Origin: Bacillus sp. EAC
GTDB taxonomy: Bacteria > Bacillota > Bacilli > Bacillales > Bacillaceae_G
Direction: 5' to 3'
Assembly: GCF_002156875.1 (NCBI RefSeq)
Contig: NZ_NCSY01000006.1
Span: 124,001-188,000 of the forward strand
Length of the DNA stretch: 64,000 nt
The number at the start of each line of letters is the position of its first letter. The first letter of the stretch is position 1. The position numbers and the translations under genes are program-made. The notes under the pieces are model-generated. The model had not been told where the DNA came from. It did not search any database and was given only the letters and a program-made list of their open reading frames with translations. Of the stretch, positions 17,887-27,008 are shown one piece after another.

Positions 17887-18912
17887 TTAATTTTGTACAG
17901 TCTCAAGCTTACTAATTTTAGTTGCAACAATTGAAACTAAATCTACAACTCTTCTTGAATAACCCCATTCATTATCGTACCATGCTAATACTTTTACTTT
18001 TCTACCGTCAATTACCATTGTAGAAAGTGCATCAATGATCGCTGAATGTGTATTGCTATTAAAGTCAATTGATACTAATGGTTCGTTACAATATTCAATA
18101 ATACCATGCATTGAACCTTTTGAAGCCGTTTCGAAAACTTCATTAATTTCTTCAACTGTAACATCTCTTTTTAAGTCAACTACTAAGTCAACTAATGATA
18201 CATTTGGAGTAGGTACACGTAAAGCCATTCCATGTAATTTACCATTTAAATGTGGAAGGACTTTTGAAAGTGCTTTTGCTGCTCCTGTAGTAGTTGGAAT
18301 AATTGATTGACTACAAGCACGAGCTCGGCGTAAATCTTTATGTGGATTATCTATATTTTTTTGATCATTTGTAAATGAATGAACTGTTGTCATTAGACCA
18401 TTTACAATTCCAAATTGTTCGTCTAATACTTTTACAACAGGTGCTAAACAATTTGTAGTGCATGATGCATTTGAAATAATATGATGTTTATCTAAATCTA
18501 ACTCATGATCATTTACACCAATAACAACTGTAATGTCCTCATTTTTACCTGGTGCAGTAATTATTACTTTTTGAGCCCCAGCACTAATATGCATTTTTGC
18601 TTTTTCTGCATCGTTAAATTTTCCAGTTGCTTCAATTACGATATCAACATTTAACTCTTTCCATGGAAGTAACTCAGGATTACGTTCACTGATTAGCTCA
18701 ATACGCTTTCCATCAACGATTAAATGATCTGCATTTGCTACAACCTCACCGTCAAATTTCCCATGAACAGTGTCATATTTAATTAAGTGCGCTAAAGTCT
18801 CAGAAGGGTAGCTTGCATTAATTGCAACGATATTATAATCGTGATTTTTAATTGCCTGACGGAAAACCATGCGCCCAATTCGTCCAAATCCATTTATTGC
18901 TACATTTACCAT
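17887..18912 (-). CDS. gapB: Glyceraldehyde-3-phosphate dehydrogenase, gluconeogenic (GapB type)
   Basis: Reversible oxidation of GAP to 1,3-bisphosphoglycerate; GapB is the NADP-preferring isoform used in gluconeogenesis. 341 aa. Rossmann start VAINGFGRIGRMVFRQA; INASYPS after the second strand (31-37) lacks the acidic residue typical of NAD-specific GapA. The catalytic Cys is C151 in SNASCTTNCLAPV. The position near speD and coaE matches the B. subtilis gapB locus. Control by CcpN is supported by two sites at the promoter. Confidence 0.95.
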   Translation of the reverse strand: MVNVAINGFGRIGRMVFRQAIKNHDYNIVAINASYPSETLAHLIKYDTVHGKFDGEVVANADHLIVDGKRIELISERNPELLPWKELNVDIVIEATGKFNDAEKAKMHISAGAQKVIITAPGKNEDITVVIGVNDHELDLDKHHIISNASCTTNCLAPVVKVLDEQFGIVNGLMTTVHSFTNDQKNIDNPHKDLRRARACSQSIIPTTTGAAKALSKVLPHLNGKLHGMALRVPTPNVSLVDLVVDLKRDVTVEEINEVFETASKGSMHGIIEYCNEPLVSIDFNSNTHSAIIDALSTMVIDGRKVKVLAWYDNEWGYSRRVVDLVSIVATKISKLETVQN

Positions 18913-18927
18913 AAGTAAACCCCCAAT

Positions 18928-18970
18928 TAAGTTATACTGATTTATTATATCCCTTAATTAGTATAACACA
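18928..18970 (-). promoter_or_regulatory. gapB promoter with two CcpN-type sites
   Basis: On the minus strand the -10 is TATAAT (18949-18944) with a poor -35. TGTGTTATACT (18970-18960) matches the reported CcpN consensus TRTGHYATAYW in all positions. Facing it on the plus strand, TAAGTTATACT (18928-18938) matches in 10 of 11. The pair brackets the -10. CcpN represses gapB in the presence of glucose in B. subtilis. Confidence 0.6.
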
Positions 18971-19003
18971 TAACGCTTGTTTTGGTTAAACTATTTACAT
19001 TAT

Positions 19004-19600
19004 TTATGAAATTATTTTATTTAAAAGCTCAACAACTTGTCTTTTTGTATCCTCAAGGTCTCCATTATTATCAATCACATAGTCTGCTCTTGCTTCTTTT
19101 TCTTTTACTGGTATTTGAGAAGCGATACGTAAAAGTGCATCCTCTTTTGTTAATTCATTGCGCTTCATTAATCGTTTTAACTGAGTTTCTTCTGAAACGC
19201 TTACTACAATCACCTTTTCAACTAATTCGATTGAATTACCCTCATATAAAAGAGGTATATCTAATATTACAAGAGGTTCCCCCTTGGCTAAGTATGTATC
19301 AGCTTGTTTCACCATTTCACGTCTAACCTCTGGATGAACAATCGAATTTAATTGTAAGCGCTTTTCTTTATCATTAAATATTATACTACCAAGTAAAGGT
19401 CGATTAATATCACCATTTTCTAGTAAAATTTGGCTACCAAACACCTCAACAATCTTCACATAAGCAGGTTGTCCAATTTCAACAACTTCTTTTGCAATAA
19501 GATCTGCATCAACGATTGGAATATTTAATTCCTTAAAAAAATTTGAAACAGTACTCTTTCCACTTGCAATGCTACCAGTTAGTCCATAAATTTTTCCCAT
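19004..19600 (-). CDS. coaE: Dephospho-CoA kinase
   Basis: Last step of CoA synthesis: phosphorylates the 3'-OH of dephospho-CoA. 198 aa with P-loop GLTGSIASGKST (6-17), the DADLIAKEVV substrate segment and the PLLYE motif of the CoA domain. The ATG follows AAAGGAGAATAAG. It lies between gapB and ytaF as in B. subtilis. Confidence 0.96.
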   Translation of the reverse strand: MGKIYGLTGSIASGKSTVSNFFKELNIPIVDADLIAKEVVEIGQPAYVKIVEVFGSQILLENGDINRPLLGSIIFNDKEKRLQLNSIVHPEVRREMVKQADTYLAKGEPLVILDIPLLYEGNSIELVEKVIVVSVSEETQLKRLMKRNELTKEDALLRIASQIPVKEKEARADYVIDNNGDLEDTKRQVVELLNKIIS

Positions 19601-19670
19601 CTTATTCTCCTTAAAAAGTTAAAGAGGTACCAAACGGAAATAAATCCATTCGGATACGCTCTATAGTTGA

Positions 19671-20321
19671 TTACATTTTCATTAAACCTAGTAAGATTAA
19701 AAATACACCAGGTAAAAACGTTAATTTTTGAAGCCATAAGTTTTTGGATAATATATTACCTAATTTCATTCCAAACAATAAAAATAATGCGCTAGCAGTT
19801 GAAGTCACTACAGCCGTTAACAACGGAGAAAAACCTAACATTGAAGCACCAATTCCAGCTCCAAATGCATCAAGAGAAAGTGCAAATCCTAATAATATCG
19901 CTTCTAAACCTCTAATACTACCCGAACGATCCAAATCGGCAGCAGTCGGCTTTCGTAATATTTTCACTACAATGCCTAATATTTCAAATTCAAAATCAAT
20001 CACTTTATCCTCTACTTCAATCTTTTCTTCGACTGAGGAATTTGAACCTTTATTTGATCGGTAAAATTGGAATAACACCCATAAACCGATACATACAAGA
20101 ACGAATCCTCCAATTCTTTTAGCCAATAAAGGAGAAAAAAAGTTAGTAATTGCATGCCCAATCCCCATTGAGGTCATTAAAATGATCCCTGAACAACTTG
20201 CAATTGTAATGATTGATTTTAATGGTATCTTTACTTTTCGAAGTCCATAAGTAAATCCAACACTACAGCTATCTAGGCTTAATGCGCATGCTAGTAGTAA
20301 TAATGATAGCATATTTACCAT
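19671..20321 (-). CDS. ytaF: Sporulation membrane protein YtaF (MntP-like fold)
   Basis: 216-aa integral membrane protein with six predicted helices in two repeats of three; each repeat carries the ALSLDS/ALSLDAFGAG motif (near residues 14-19 and 147-152), as in the MntP/YtaF family of putative ion exporters. The linker between repeats is charged. The ATG at 20321 follows AGAGAGGAGCC; the extension to 20351 has no ribosome site. Its exact function in spore formation is not established by sequence. Confidence 0.85.
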   Translation of the reverse strand: MVNMLSLLLLACALSLDSCSVGFTYGLRKVKIPLKSIITIASCSGIILMTSMGIGHAITNFFSPLLAKRIGGFVLVCIGLWVLFQFYRSNKGSNSSVEEKIEVEDKVIDFEFEILGIVVKILRKPTAADLDRSGSIRGLEAILLGFALSLDAFGAGIGASMLGFSPLLTAVVTSTASALFLLFGMKLGNILSKNLWLQKLTFLPGVFLILLGLMKM

Positions 20322-20380
20322 AAAAAATAGGCTCCTCTCTTTCGTACTCAAGTTATAGTATGAAAGAAAGGAACCGTATG

Positions 20381-21214
20381 TTAATTTTTTTTAGGCTGAC
20401 ATATTGGACAATACGAGGTTCCTCGCCCACCAACAGTTATTTTCTCTATTGGTTGACCACAATTTTGACACGCTAAACCTTTGCGACCGTAAACTTTAAT
20501 GATATCTTGGAAAGTTCCTACTTTGCCTTGAGAATTTACATAAGAGCGAATTGTACTTCCACCTAATTCTACAGCTTCGTGTAAAGTTGCAGTGATTGTT
20601 TCAGCTAGTAATTTAATTTGTTTGAGCTTTAATTGAGATGCAGGCGTTTCTGGATGAATACCAGATCTAAACAACACTTCATCAACATAGATATTACCTA
20701 ACCCTACAACCAATTCTTGATCCAGCAAAACTACTTTAATTTTACGATTGGTATTCTGGATTTTCTTTTTTAAATAGTTTGCTGTAAACTCGTCCGAGAA
20801 AGGCTCCGGTCCTAATTTAGCAAGTGGAGACTGACGATATTCTTCACCTTTAGTAAATAAATGCATTGTCCCAAACTTACGCACATCTTGATATCGTAAC
20901 TCTGTACCATCTTCAAATAAAAATCTTACATGAGTATGTGGTGCAACAGGTTCTTCAGTTGGAAACACTCGAAATTTCCCTTCCATTCTTAAATGAGAAA
21001 CAAGAGTTAGATCAGTCAATTGAAATAAAAGAAACTTCCCTCGACGATTAACGTCCTCAACAGTTTGTCCTTGTAGTAAAAGTTGAAATTCTTCGACATC
21101 CTTTGGCTGTTTAATAATATTTTCCCAAGAAACAATCACAGAAGAAATCGTCTTACCAACTACTAAATCTACTAATGTGCGTCTAACCGTTTCAACTTCA
21201 GGTAATTCTGGCAT
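20381..21214 (-). CDS. mutM: Formamidopyrimidine-DNA glycosylase
   Basis: Bifunctional glycosylase/AP lyase removing 8-oxoguanine and Fapy lesions. 277 aa. N-terminal PELPEVE with catalytic Pro (after Met removal) and Glu; middle HhH-like H2TH region; C-terminal zinc finger with cysteines in CQNCGQPI and YCPICQ, plus the VGGRGTSYC loop. Directly follows polA. Confidence 0.97.
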   Translation of the reverse strand: MPELPEVETVRRTLVDLVVGKTISSVIVSWENIIKQPKDVEEFQLLLQGQTVEDVNRRGKFLLFQLTDLTLVSHLRMEGKFRVFPTEEPVAPHTHVRFLFEDGTELRYQDVRKFGTMHLFTKGEEYRQSPLAKLGPEPFSDEFTANYLKKKIQNTNRKIKVVLLDQELVVGLGNIYVDEVLFRSGIHPETPASQLKLKQIKLLAETITATLHEAVELGGSTIRSYVNSQGKVGTFQDIIKVYGRKGLACQNCGQPIEKITVGGRGTSYCPICQPKKN

Positions 21215-21234
21215 ACACTTTCTTCCTATTCTAT

Positions 21235-23868
21235 TTATTTTGCTTCAAACCATGATTCTCCGGAATTAAAATCCACTTTTAATGGAACTACTAATTCAAC
21301 TGCATGTTCCATCACTTCTGGAACAAGTTTTTCTAAAATAGCTAATTCTTCAATTGGTGCTTCCAAAATTAATTCATCGTGTACTTGTAAGATTAATTTC
21401 GCTTGGAGTTTCTCCGCCTTTAAACGCTCGTCTAATAAAATCATCGCTTTTTTAATTATATCCGCTGCACTTCCTTGGATCGGTGTGTTCATTGCTGTTC
21501 GCTCAGCAAACCCACGAACGTTAAAGTTAGAGCTAGAAATTTCAGGGATATAACGACGTCTGTTCAAAATCGTACTAACAAAACCATCTAATTTTGCTTT
21601 TTGAATAATATCAGACATATAATCTTTTACTTTAGGATAACTTGCAAAATATTTTTCAATAAAAGTAGATGCTTCCCTACGTGTAATACCCAGACCCTGA
21701 GATAGACCATAGTCGCTAATTCCATAAACGATTCCAAAGTTTACAGCTTTAGCTTGTCTCCTCATATTACTTGTAACTTCATCTGCACTAACGTGGAAAA
21801 CGTCCATTGCAGTTTTCGTATGAACATCGAAATCATTTTTGAAGGCTTCCATTAAATTGTCGTCTTGGGCGATATGCGCTAATACTCTTAATTCGATTTG
21901 GGAGTAGTCTGCTGCAAAAATAACCCAATCTTTTTTTGAAGCTACAAAAGCTTTTCTAATTTTCCTACCTTCTTCAAGACGAATAGGAATATTTTGTAAA
22001 TTCGGGTCAATCGAGCTTAATCGTCCAGTTTGTGCTAATACTTGATTAAATCGAGTATGAACTTTTGAATCATTCGGATTAATAACTTTCAATAACCCCT
22101 CAACATAAGTTGAATTCAACTTACCAACTTGTCGATAATGAAGTATTAATCGAATAATTTCATGCTCATTTTCCAATTTTTCTAGTACGTCTGCAGAAGT
22201 CGAATAACCTGTTTTTGTCTTTTTGCCTGATGGTAAATTTAGTTTTTCAAACAAAATTACGCCAAGTTGTTTTGGAGAATTAATATTAAAGTTTTCTCCT
22301 GCATGTTCAAAGATTTTCTCTTCAAGGTCTTTTAATGTAATCGCCAATTCAGTTCCCATTGTTCGAAGAGTTTCTTCACGAACAGTTACTCCTTCAAATT
22401 CCATATCACCTAAAATGAATGTTAAAGGTAACTCCAGTTCAGTTAAAAGTTCAAATTGGCTATTTTGACGAAGCGCTTCTTCAAGAGATTCTCTCAGCAT
22501 ACTAATTGCAATTGCCTTTCGAACGATATAATCTGCTAATACTTCTTCAGTAGGCTGAGTTTGTTTAGCACCTTTGCCATATATAAATTCCGCTGTTTGA
22601 ATCGAAAAATTAATTTTTCCGTTTACAATATCGCCAAATTCTTTATTCGATTGAGCAGGATCATTTATATATGAAGCAAGTAAAGGATCAAAATCTACAC
22701 CTTGAAGATTTATTCCCTTCCATTTCAACGCTACATATGCGCCCTTCGCATCGTAAACATTCTTTTCCACAGTTTTATCTTCTAACCAATTTTTAAAAAC
22801 TGTCGACTCTAATCCAACCTTTGTTGGGATAAAGAAATTTCCCTTATCATTTGATAACCCGAACCCTTGTATGATTTCACTATGATAATTTTCGCCAATC
22901 ATCTCTACTATTAAGCTTGAATGATTTGAAAGATGGTTTTCATCAATCGAATCAAGCGTTTCATAATTTATTTCTTCAAGTTCTTCAGTTGGTCCGTTTT
23001 CTGATGAAACACCTAATTTCGCAAGTAAAGAAGTAAAACCAAGTGATTTAAAAAATTCAGCAACTTTATTCAATTCAGCATCTGGTCTAACTGTATCGCT
23101 AACTGTCAACTCGATTGGAGAATCTGTTTTAATTGTTGCTAATTTTTTACTCATGATTGCTTGCTCTTTATTCTCACTTAAATTCTGAACTAGCTTGGCT
23201 CCGCTTATTTCATCAATATGCTCATATACACCCTCAACTGTATTAAATTGCTTTAAAAGTTTAATTGCAGTTTTTTCACCTATTCCAGGGACACCAGGTA
23301 TATTATCAGATTTATCCCCCATCAACCCCTTCATATCAATAATTTGTTCAGGAGTAATCTCATATTTTTCATTAATAGCTTCAGGAGTAAATTCCTCAAC
23401 TTCAGTAATTCCCTTTTTAGTCATACTAACAGTGACCCGTTCATCCACAAGTTGCAATAAATCTCGGTCTCCTGAAATAACTTTCACTTCATAATCTTCT
23501 TTTGAAGCTTGACCAGCAAGAGTACCGATAATATCGTCAGCCTCATAATTCTCAAGTTCATATCGAGCTATTCCATATGTATCTAATAATTGACGAACTA
23601 GAGGAAATTGTTCACTTAATTCAGGTGGCGTTTTTTGTCTTCCGCCTTTATATTCTTTAAAAGTACTATGTCTAAATGTTGTTTTACCTGCATCAAATGC
23701 TACTAACATATGACTTGGATTTTCATCCTCAAGGATCTTCATAAGCATCATCGTAAACCCATAAATTGCATTTGTATGAACACCCTTATCATTACTTAAA
23801 AGAGGTAAAGCAAAAAAAGCCCTATAGGCAATACTATTTCCATCGATTAAAATTAACTTCTTCTTCAA
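21235..23868 (-). CDS. polA: DNA polymerase I
   Basis: 877 aa, repair and Okazaki-fragment polymerase. N-terminal 5'-3' exonuclease (about 1-290, LILIDGNSIAYRAFFA), a middle 3'-5' exonuclease-like domain whose catalytic acidic residues (usual DTE) are not visible, as in other Bacillus Pol I, and the polymerase domain with motif A DYSQIELR (about 656), motif B RRQAKAVNFGIVYG and motif C VHDE (about 828). The start is TTG at 23868, seven bases after GGAGG. Confidence 0.97.
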   Translation of the reverse strand: MKKKLILIDGNSIAYRAFFALPLLSNDKGVHTNAIYGFTMMLMKILEDENPSHMLVAFDAGKTTFRHSTFKEYKGGRQKTPPELSEQFPLVRQLLDTYGIARYELENYEADDIIGTLAGQASKEDYEVKVISGDRDLLQLVDERVTVSMTKKGITEVEEFTPEAINEKYEITPEQIIDMKGLMGDKSDNIPGVPGIGEKTAIKLLKQFNTVEGVYEHIDEISGAKLVQNLSENKEQAIMSKKLATIKTDSPIELTVSDTVRPDAELNKVAEFFKSLGFTSLLAKLGVSSENGPTEELEEINYETLDSIDENHLSNHSSLIVEMIGENYHSEIIQGFGLSNDKGNFFIPTKVGLESTVFKNWLEDKTVEKNVYDAKGAYVALKWKGINLQGVDFDPLLASYINDPAQSNKEFGDIVNGKINFSIQTAEFIYGKGAKQTQPTEEVLADYIVRKAIAISMLRESLEEALRQNSQFELLTELELPLTFILGDMEFEGVTVREETLRTMGTELAITLKDLEEKIFEHAGENFNINSPKQLGVILFEKLNLPSGKKTKTGYSTSADVLEKLENEHEIIRLILHYRQVGKLNSTYVEGLLKVINPNDSKVHTRFNQVLAQTGRLSSIDPNLQNIPIRLEEGRKIRKAFVASKKDWVIFAADYSQIELRVLAHIAQDDNLMEAFKNDFDVHTKTAMDVFHVSADEVTSNMRRQAKAVNFGIVYGISDYGLSQGLGITRREASTFIEKYFASYPKVKDYMSDIIQKAKLDGFVSTILNRRRYIPEISSSNFNVRGFAERTAMNTPIQGSAADIIKKAMILLDERLKAEKLQAKLILQVHDELILEAPIEELAILEKLVPEVMEHAVELVVPLKVDFNSGESWFEAK

Positions 23869-23892
23869 AATAAAACCTCCAAATTATGAAAT

Positions 23893-24010
23893 GCGGAAGG
23901 CGTTTGTTCAGCAGCGACAAGCATAAGACAGGTTCTAGTAAAGGTTGATTTTTACCTTTACTAGAATTTGGCTTATGACCTCGAGCTGCTAACGCCTGGA
24001 GCTAGACACC
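23893..24010 (+). repeat. Structured palindromic repeat, family I copy B
   Basis: Same layout as the copy at 16908. Outer arms GGCGTT/AACGCC (23899-23904, 23991-23996) and AGCAGC/GCTGCT (23910-23915, 23985-23990). Inner stem TTCTAGTAAAGGT (23933-23945) pairs perfectly with 23954-23966 (13 bp). The stem sequence differs from copy A while pairing is kept. Confidence 0.85.
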
Positions 24011-24017
24011 ACGAAAT

Positions 24018-24052
24018 GCGGAAGTGCCTTGGTCAGCCCCGACAAGCATAAG
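24018..24052 (+). repeat. Truncated family I repeat, copy C
   Basis: GCGGAAG...GGTCAGCCCCGACAAGCATAAG repeats the left 35 bases of copy B, eight bases after it, and stops before the inner stem. An incomplete tandem unit. Confidence 0.7.
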
Positions 24053-24162
24053 CAACTAATATCACCTTATATAATACGATTTAAAATCGATCAATAAATT
24101 TATTAATTATACTTTTTTCAATTTTTTCCTTTTTTCTATTTTAACACGAACTATATAGAAAA

Positions 24163-24272
24163 GAAAAAGAGGCAGCCTTTAAGATTCTTTAGTTCCATAG
24201 GTTTTAATCCTTCTTGTTGGATTATTGTTTAACCTATAGAAATTGAATCAAATGACTGCCTTCTTTTTAGCT
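24163..24272 (-). terminator. Large multi-stem terminator of the DUF4177 gene
   Basis: Nested arms: GAGGCAG with CTGCCTTC, GATTC with GAATC, CATAGGTT with AACCTATAG, AATCC with GGATT. On the minus strand it ends in TTTTTCTTTTC. Unusually long (about 110 bases) for a terminator. Confidence 0.6.
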
Positions 24273-24440
24273 GAGTATTTCCCTTTCGAATATTAATTCG
24301 ACACAGGCTACTTCCTGAGCTTGCTGATTATTTAGTACTTGATGTAATCGCCATCCACTTTTTGCATAATTTCCAACTACATCATAATAATGACGATTTG
24401 AGGATTTAGTATTAACTTTCACAAATTCGTATTCATACAT
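24267..24440 (-). CDS. DUF4177 domain-containing small protein
   Basis: 57 aa: MYEYEFVKVN...GWRLHQVL...CVELIFERE, the YEYK...GWELVx...ERP pattern of DUF4177. Function unknown. The ATG at 24440 has GGGGAGG seven bases upstream; a further extension to 24473 passes through that ribosome site and is rejected. It lies alone between polA and the DUF1761 gene; its stop codon overlaps the T-rich end of the large hairpin downstream. Confidence 0.75.
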   Translation of the reverse strand: MYEYEFVKVNTKSSNRHYYDVVGNYAKSGWRLHQVLNNQQAQEVACVELIFEREILS

Positions 24441-24510
24441 TTGTAAACCTCCCCTGTTAATTCTTATAATCATAATTTCCCCAACTTTTACAAAAGTAAT
24501 ATCATAGTAA

Positions 24511-24548
24511 ATAAAAAAGAAGTAACCTAATTGGTTTCCTCTTTTAAT
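24511..24548 (-). terminator. Terminator of the DUF1761 gene
   Basis: GGAAACC / GGTTACTTC hairpin with a T-run on the minus strand. Confidence 0.65.
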
Positions 24549-24576
24549 GATTTAAATTTTCTCTTATGAAAACTTA

Positions 24577-24987
24577 CTAAGCAAATGCAGCAATAATAAT
24601 CCCCATTACTGTTAAAGCAACAATATGATAGCCTGAGCTTATGAAAAATAAGATTCTACGGCGTCCTTCAAAGAAAGTAGGTGAAACTTCTCTACATGCT
24701 GCAATACCAAACCCAGCCAAGAAACCTACTAATGCACCATCAAGAATAGTTACATGATCGATTAAATTGATAAAGACTGAAAGTACATAAGCTGATATAA
24801 ATGAAGCCAAAATATTTAGTAAATAACCTAAATTAGCACCTTTCATATCAATTTCCTCTTTTTTCTTTCCCATACCCTTCATCCAGATATTTGCAAAAAG
24901 TAAAGGTGAGTACCATAAGGTTCCAATAATTGTATTTGAAATTGCCGAAAATAAGATTGCTAATAAACTTACATCTGTTAAATTCAC
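24577..24987 (-). CDS. DUF1761 domain-containing membrane protein
   Basis: 136 aa with four hydrophobic helices (about 5-27, 49-75, 80-98, 113-135). The GTLWYSPLLFANIWMKGMG segment after the first helix is typical of DUF1761. The family has no established function. Single gene with its own terminator, inserted between polA and phoR, which are adjacent in B. subtilis. Confidence 0.75.
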   Translation of the reverse strand: MNLTDVSLLAILFSAISNTIIGTLWYSPLLFANIWMKGMGKKKEEIDMKGANLGYLLNILASFISAYVLSVFINLIDHVTILDGALVGFLAGFGIAACREVSPTFFEGRRRILFFISSGYHIVALTVMGIIIAAFA

Positions 24988-25106
24988 TTAAGAAAACTTC
25001 CTCTCAAATTGTTTACAATAATTATACAATATTTAGTAAATATCTCTAATTTCTTTTTAATAAAGGTCTTAGTATTATGAAAAAACACTTAATAAACTAA
25101 CAGAGC

Positions 25107-25147
25107 TATTACAAAAAAAATCCCGGAAGTAGAATTAACTTCCGGTT
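25107..25147 (-). terminator. Terminator of phoPR
   Basis: CCGGAAGT / ACTTCCGG hairpin followed by T8 on the minus strand. Confidence 0.8.
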
Positions 25148-25241
25148 TCAAGACAACTCCTTGGATGAAGGGGTTTTCATCATTATCATAACAATTTTAT
25201 ATTAACTATTATTAAACCTACTGTAAAAACAATGTAAATTG

Positions 25242-27008
25242 TTATATATTTAAATCTTTATTTAACGTTACAATAAATGATGTCCCAAATCCAAGTTTAC
25301 TTTCAACTTCTATTTTACCTTTATGGGCTTCAACTAAATGCTTCACGATTGCTAATCCTAGCCCAGTGCCTCCAGAATTTCTACTTCTTGCTTTATCTAC
25401 GCGATAGAACCGTTCAAAAATACGAGAAATTTCATTTTTCCCAATCCCTACACCTGTATCATTAACACGAACGATAATTTGATCGTCTGTTTCAGTAGAA
25501 GTAATAAATACTTTCCCACCTGCTGGAGTATAATGAATTGCATTATCCATAAGGTTGATAAATACTTGTTTTAATCTCAAAGCATCTCCATTAACAACTA
25601 ATGGACTTTTTAAATATGTTTTGAAATCGATGTTTTTCTCTTCAGCCTTTTGTTTAAGCATTTGCTGAACATCTTCAATAATGTTATTTATTGAGACATT
25701 TGTTCGATCCAATTTAAAATTCTGTTGTTCAATTTTAGATAGATCTAGTAAATCCTGGATTAAAGTTTGCATTCGATCACTTTCAGTCAGGATAATCGTT
25801 AAGAAATTTTTGCATAATTCCTCATTTTCCATTGCTCCATCCAGTAGCGTTTCTGTAAAACCTTTTATCGATGTAATCGGTGTCTTTAATTCATGAGATA
25901 CATTTGCGAAGAAATCCTTTCGAACTTGCTCCAGTTTTTTCAATTCACTTATGTCGTGGAAAACTAGTACAATCCCTTTCCATTCATGATTTATCCCAAT
26001 GATTGGTGCACCGTAAACCTCAAAATGTTTTCTCTCAATTGATAATGGGAGTGTTATTTGTCTTCTGACCTTCACTTCTTTTAAGAAGATTTCTTCAACA
26101 ATTTCAATAATTTCATTATGTGTAAAAGCATCATAATACAACTCATCAATAATGCTTCTTGAATCAACTTTAAAAATCTCCTTATACGTTTTATTGATTA
26201 GATTGACGTGTCCTCTACTATTGATTAAGACAACACCACTACCAATATTATGTATAAGAGTATTTAATCGATCTTGCTGCATTTCTTGTTGCATCGTCAT
26301 TTCTTGAAGATTTTTAGCTAATACATTCATCGCTTGGCTTAATGTAGTAGTCATTTCGTTACTTTCAGTGTATGTTCTTGCCTTATAGTTTCCTTTTGAC
26401 AACTCAAGAGCTACCTGGGTTATATCCTCAATTGGTTTTGAAAATTGATGCGAATATCGAATAACTAACACAATAATTGCTACTAAGACAATACCTAACA
26501 AGGATATTAATAAGATCCATATACTGCGATAAACTTCCTTTATTGATTTAATCGAATAATCAATCAATAAATATTGTTTATTTCCTTTTTGATCATTTAT
26601 TTTATTTCCAAAATATCTAGCATCAGAGTCTTTTTGTTTAAATTTAACGGGCTCATTAGATTGATCAAGTCTAGAAATAAATTCCTTTAACTTTTTATCT
26701 GAGAGATTTAGTGTATTATCTTGATTACTAGATTTAGCGATTAAATTATTATGATCACCATATAAATATACTTCAATATTTAAATCCTTCGAAATTTTAT
26801 TCATCGTTTGATTAGATATATTATTTGTTAACGGAATATGAGATTCCAAAAATGTTGATAATAAATTCGTTTCTTTTTCAATTCTCTGATCATAGTTTGT
26901 CAGATAAAACGATTTAAATGTTTGCCCTAAAATGACACCTAAAATAATTAAAATGATGATAATAATAATAGATAATCCATAAAGCAATTTGCGATTCAGT
27001 TTACTCAT
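25242..27008 (-). CDS. phoR: Sensor histidine kinase PhoR
   Basis: 588-aa membrane kinase of the phosphate-starvation system. TM1 about 8-30, an extracytoplasmic sensing region (about 31-165), TM2 about 166-187, then HAMP, PAS and HisKA with phospho-acceptor His near 371 (FFANVSHELKTPITSIKGFTETLLDGA), and the HATPase domain (MDNAIHYTPAGG, VNDTGVGIG, GGTGLGLAIVKHLVEAHKG). The start overlaps phoP by 8 bases, indicating coupling. Confidence 0.93.
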   Translation of the reverse strand: MSKLNRKLLYGLSIIIIIILIILGVILGQTFKSFYLTNYDQRIEKETNLLSTFLESHIPLTNNISNQTMNKISKDLNIEVYLYGDHNNLIAKSSNQDNTLNLSDKKLKEFISRLDQSNEPVKFKQKDSDARYFGNKINDQKGNKQYLLIDYSIKSIKEVYRSIWILLISLLGIVLVAIIVLVIRYSHQFSKPIEDITQVALELSKGNYKARTYTESNEMTTTLSQAMNVLAKNLQEMTMQQEMQQDRLNTLIHNIGSGVVLINSRGHVNLINKTYKEIFKVDSRSIIDELYYDAFTHNEIIEIVEEIFLKEVKVRRQITLPLSIERKHFEVYGAPIIGINHEWKGIVLVFHDISELKKLEQVRKDFFANVSHELKTPITSIKGFTETLLDGAMENEELCKNFLTIILTESDRMQTLIQDLLDLSKIEQQNFKLDRTNVSINNIIEDVQQMLKQKAEEKNIDFKTYLKSPLVVNGDALRLKQVFINLMDNAIHYTPAGGKVFITSTETDDQIIVRVNDTGVGIGKNEISRIFERFYRVDKARSRNSGGTGLGLAIVKHLVEAHKGKIEVESKLGFGTSFIVTLNKDLNI

